A stretch of 6,847 bases of DNA from the NCBI GenBank assembly GCA_910588125.1, contig CAJUPI010000102.1, forward strand, positions 1 to 6,847, given 5' to 3'. Below, one piece after another: positions 5,769 to 6,847 of the stretch. The stretch is from an uncultured Lachnospiraceae bacterium (GTDB lineage: Bacteria; Bacillota; Clostridia; Lachnospirales; Lachnospiraceae). The notes under the pieces are model-generated. The model was not told where the DNA came from. It saw only the letters and a program-made list of their open reading frames with translations, and did no database searches. A program made the translations under genes and the position numbers. Within the stretch, counting starts at the first letter, position 1. Each line of letters starts with the position of its first letter.

Positions 5769-6847
5769 ATGCTGCAGCTGATAAATGGTTTGGATAATCC
5801 GGTGTTGAACACGGATGATTTTTACGTAACAGAAAAGTGGTCTGGCCTGGATGAACTGGTTTTTACGATATCGATACATGATCCGGCGTATCCTTCGATT
5901 TTGGAGGAGGCTTTGATCCGGTATGAACAGCCGTATTTGATTAAGGCTATTGATGGAGGCACCGAAACGGCGAAGGTGAAGTGCCAGCTGGATGTGGATG
6001 TGCTGAAAGGGGAGATGCTGTTAGATTATACCAACGGGAGCGCGACAGTACATGATACGGTCGCGGGCGTGGTTCCGGCAGGATGGGTGGTGTTAGATCA
6101 CAGTGGACTGGATCAGCGCCGTACCATTGCCGGGGAGGCTTATACGCCTCTGGAGGTGGTGCAGGCCTGTCCGGATACCTATGGGGTAGCGATTCGTTTT
6201 GATGTGGCCGGGAAGATAGTGCATATTTATAATCCGGATCGTTTTGAGCCCATGGGTGCGTTTGCCAGCCGGGAGTTGAATTTGAGGGAGATTAATTACA
6301 AGGGGAAAAGCAGTGGGTTTGCCACCAGGCTGTATGCTTATGGGAAGGATGGGATGAGTTTTGCTTCCATCAATGGGGGAAAGCCGTATGTGGAGGATCA
6401 TTCTTACAGCGATAAGGTGATATGTGCATACTGGAAGGATGAGCGGTATACGATCGCGGAGAATTTGCTGGCAGATGCGAAGCGGAATTTGAAAGAGATG
6501 GCGGTTCCGGCCAGATCTTACAGCTGCAGTGTGTACGATTTGGCTGCTACAAATCCGGAAATGTACGGATTTCTGGATTTTAGTTTGTTTTCGGTGGTCA
6601 AGCTGGTTGACGATATAAAGGGGACGAGTCTGGACCATCAGGTGGTGGAGTACAGGTGTTATCCGGAGTATCCGGAGAAGAATGAGGTGACTTTATCGAC
6701 TGTGGCACCAACGGTTACCGGTACTGTGAAAAACATTCAGCAGCAGATCGAAAGGCCTACCAGTCCTTTTCGGCAGCAGATGCAGCAGCTCATTGATAAC
6801 ATGGCGGCGGCCATCGCCGGTTATGACGGTGGGAATATGGTGATTAC
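5769..6847 (+). CDS. Tail-associated hub / prophage endopeptidase tail protein (Tal-like), 3' end cut by the window
   Basis: The frame is open from ATG 5769 to the window edge, giving 359 complete residues. AGGAGG at 5759-5764 lies 4 nt before the start and overlaps the Dit stop. The N-terminus (MLQLINGLDNPVLNTDDFYVTEKWSGLDELVFTISIHDPAYP) is the usual opening of Firmicutes Tal proteins of the endopeptidase-tail family. The first 310 or so residues would form the gp27-like trimeric hub, with DVLKGEMLLDYTNG, GFATRLYAYGKDG and PEYPEKNEVTLS along the way. From residue 320 a glutamine-rich helix (VKNIQQQIERPTSPFRQQMQQ) leads to NMAAAIAGYDGGNMVI. This resembles the linker often seen before the C-terminal part of such proteins. 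No peptidase active-site motif is recognisable in this part, so enzymatic activity is not claimed. The protein probably also carries the receptor-facing region beyond the window. Confidence 0.82.
   Translation, partial: MLQLINGLDNPVLNTDDFYVTEKWSGLDELVFTISIHDPAYPSILEEALIRYEQPYLIKAIDGGTETAKVKCQLDVDVLKGEMLLDYTNGSATVHDTVAGVVPAGWVVLDHSGLDQRRTIAGEAYTPLEVVQACPDTYGVAIRFDVAGKIVHIYNPDRFEPMGAFASRELNLREINYKGKSSGFATRLYAYGKDGMSFASINGGKPYVEDHSYSDKVICAYWKDERYTIAENLLADAKRNLKEMAVPARSYSCSVYDLAATNPEMYGFLDFSLFSVVKLVDDIKGTSLDHQVVEYRCYPEYPEKNEVTLSTVAPTVTGTVKNIQQQIERPTSPFRQQMQQLIDNMAAAIAGYDGGNMVI

Noticed and set aside
6093..6638. A 181-codon minus-strand frame under the Tal gene
   Set aside because: The plus-strand frame is clearly the real gene, with family-like sequence throughout; the antisense product has no recognisable features.
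5769..6847. A cell-wall peptidase activity in the Tal protein
   Set aside because: The family name implies an endopeptidase, but no catalytic motif can be pointed to in the visible 359 residues, and the C-terminal part is outside the window.

Overview
The window is part of the structural module of a temperate-type siphophage or prophage. It covers the head-tail joining and tail-assembly genes of a non-contractile tail. Everything runs on the + strand as one compact block with gaps of 2-37 nt and ATGA-type overlaps. No internal promoter, terminator, RNA gene or CRISPR array is visible. The host is most likely a Gram-positive Clostridia-type bacterium (Lachnospiraceae-like). I infer this from strong purine-rich GGAGG-type ribosome binding sites, GTG and TTG starts, roughly balanced GC, and the Minor_capsid / Gp15 / TP901-type tape-measure gene set typical of Firmicutes siphophages. 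The genus cannot be told from this sequence.

Layout: 1-54 is the 3' end of an upstream connector gene. 57-479 and 484-936 are two 'minor capsid' family proteins that probably act in the neck and tail terminator. 933-1442 is a probable major tail tube protein. 1453-1776 and 1781-2416 are a probable tail-assembly chaperone pair, the second being a Gp15-family protein. 2391-2561 is a 56-residue cysteine-rich zinc-ribbon protein overlapping the end of the Gp15 gene. 2599-5094 is the tape measure protein. 5091-5759 is a probable distal tail protein (Dit). 5769 to the window end is the first 359 residues of a tail-associated hub / endopeptidase-tail protein (Tal).

Together these genes close the head, build the tube, chaperone and measure it, and cap it with the baseplate hub. 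The receptor-binding genes, holin and lysin would be expected beyond the right edge.

No clearly new system is present. The observations most worth a second look are the start of the tape measure (a TTG at 2599 fits better than the upstream GTG at 2569), a regular array of ten 22-residue repeats in the tape measure, the small zinc-ribbon gene inside the tail-assembly block, two adjacent 8-bp-period tandem duplications in the only real intergenic gap, and a G-rich tract in the Gp15 gene. No stretch over 300 bases lacks a gene.
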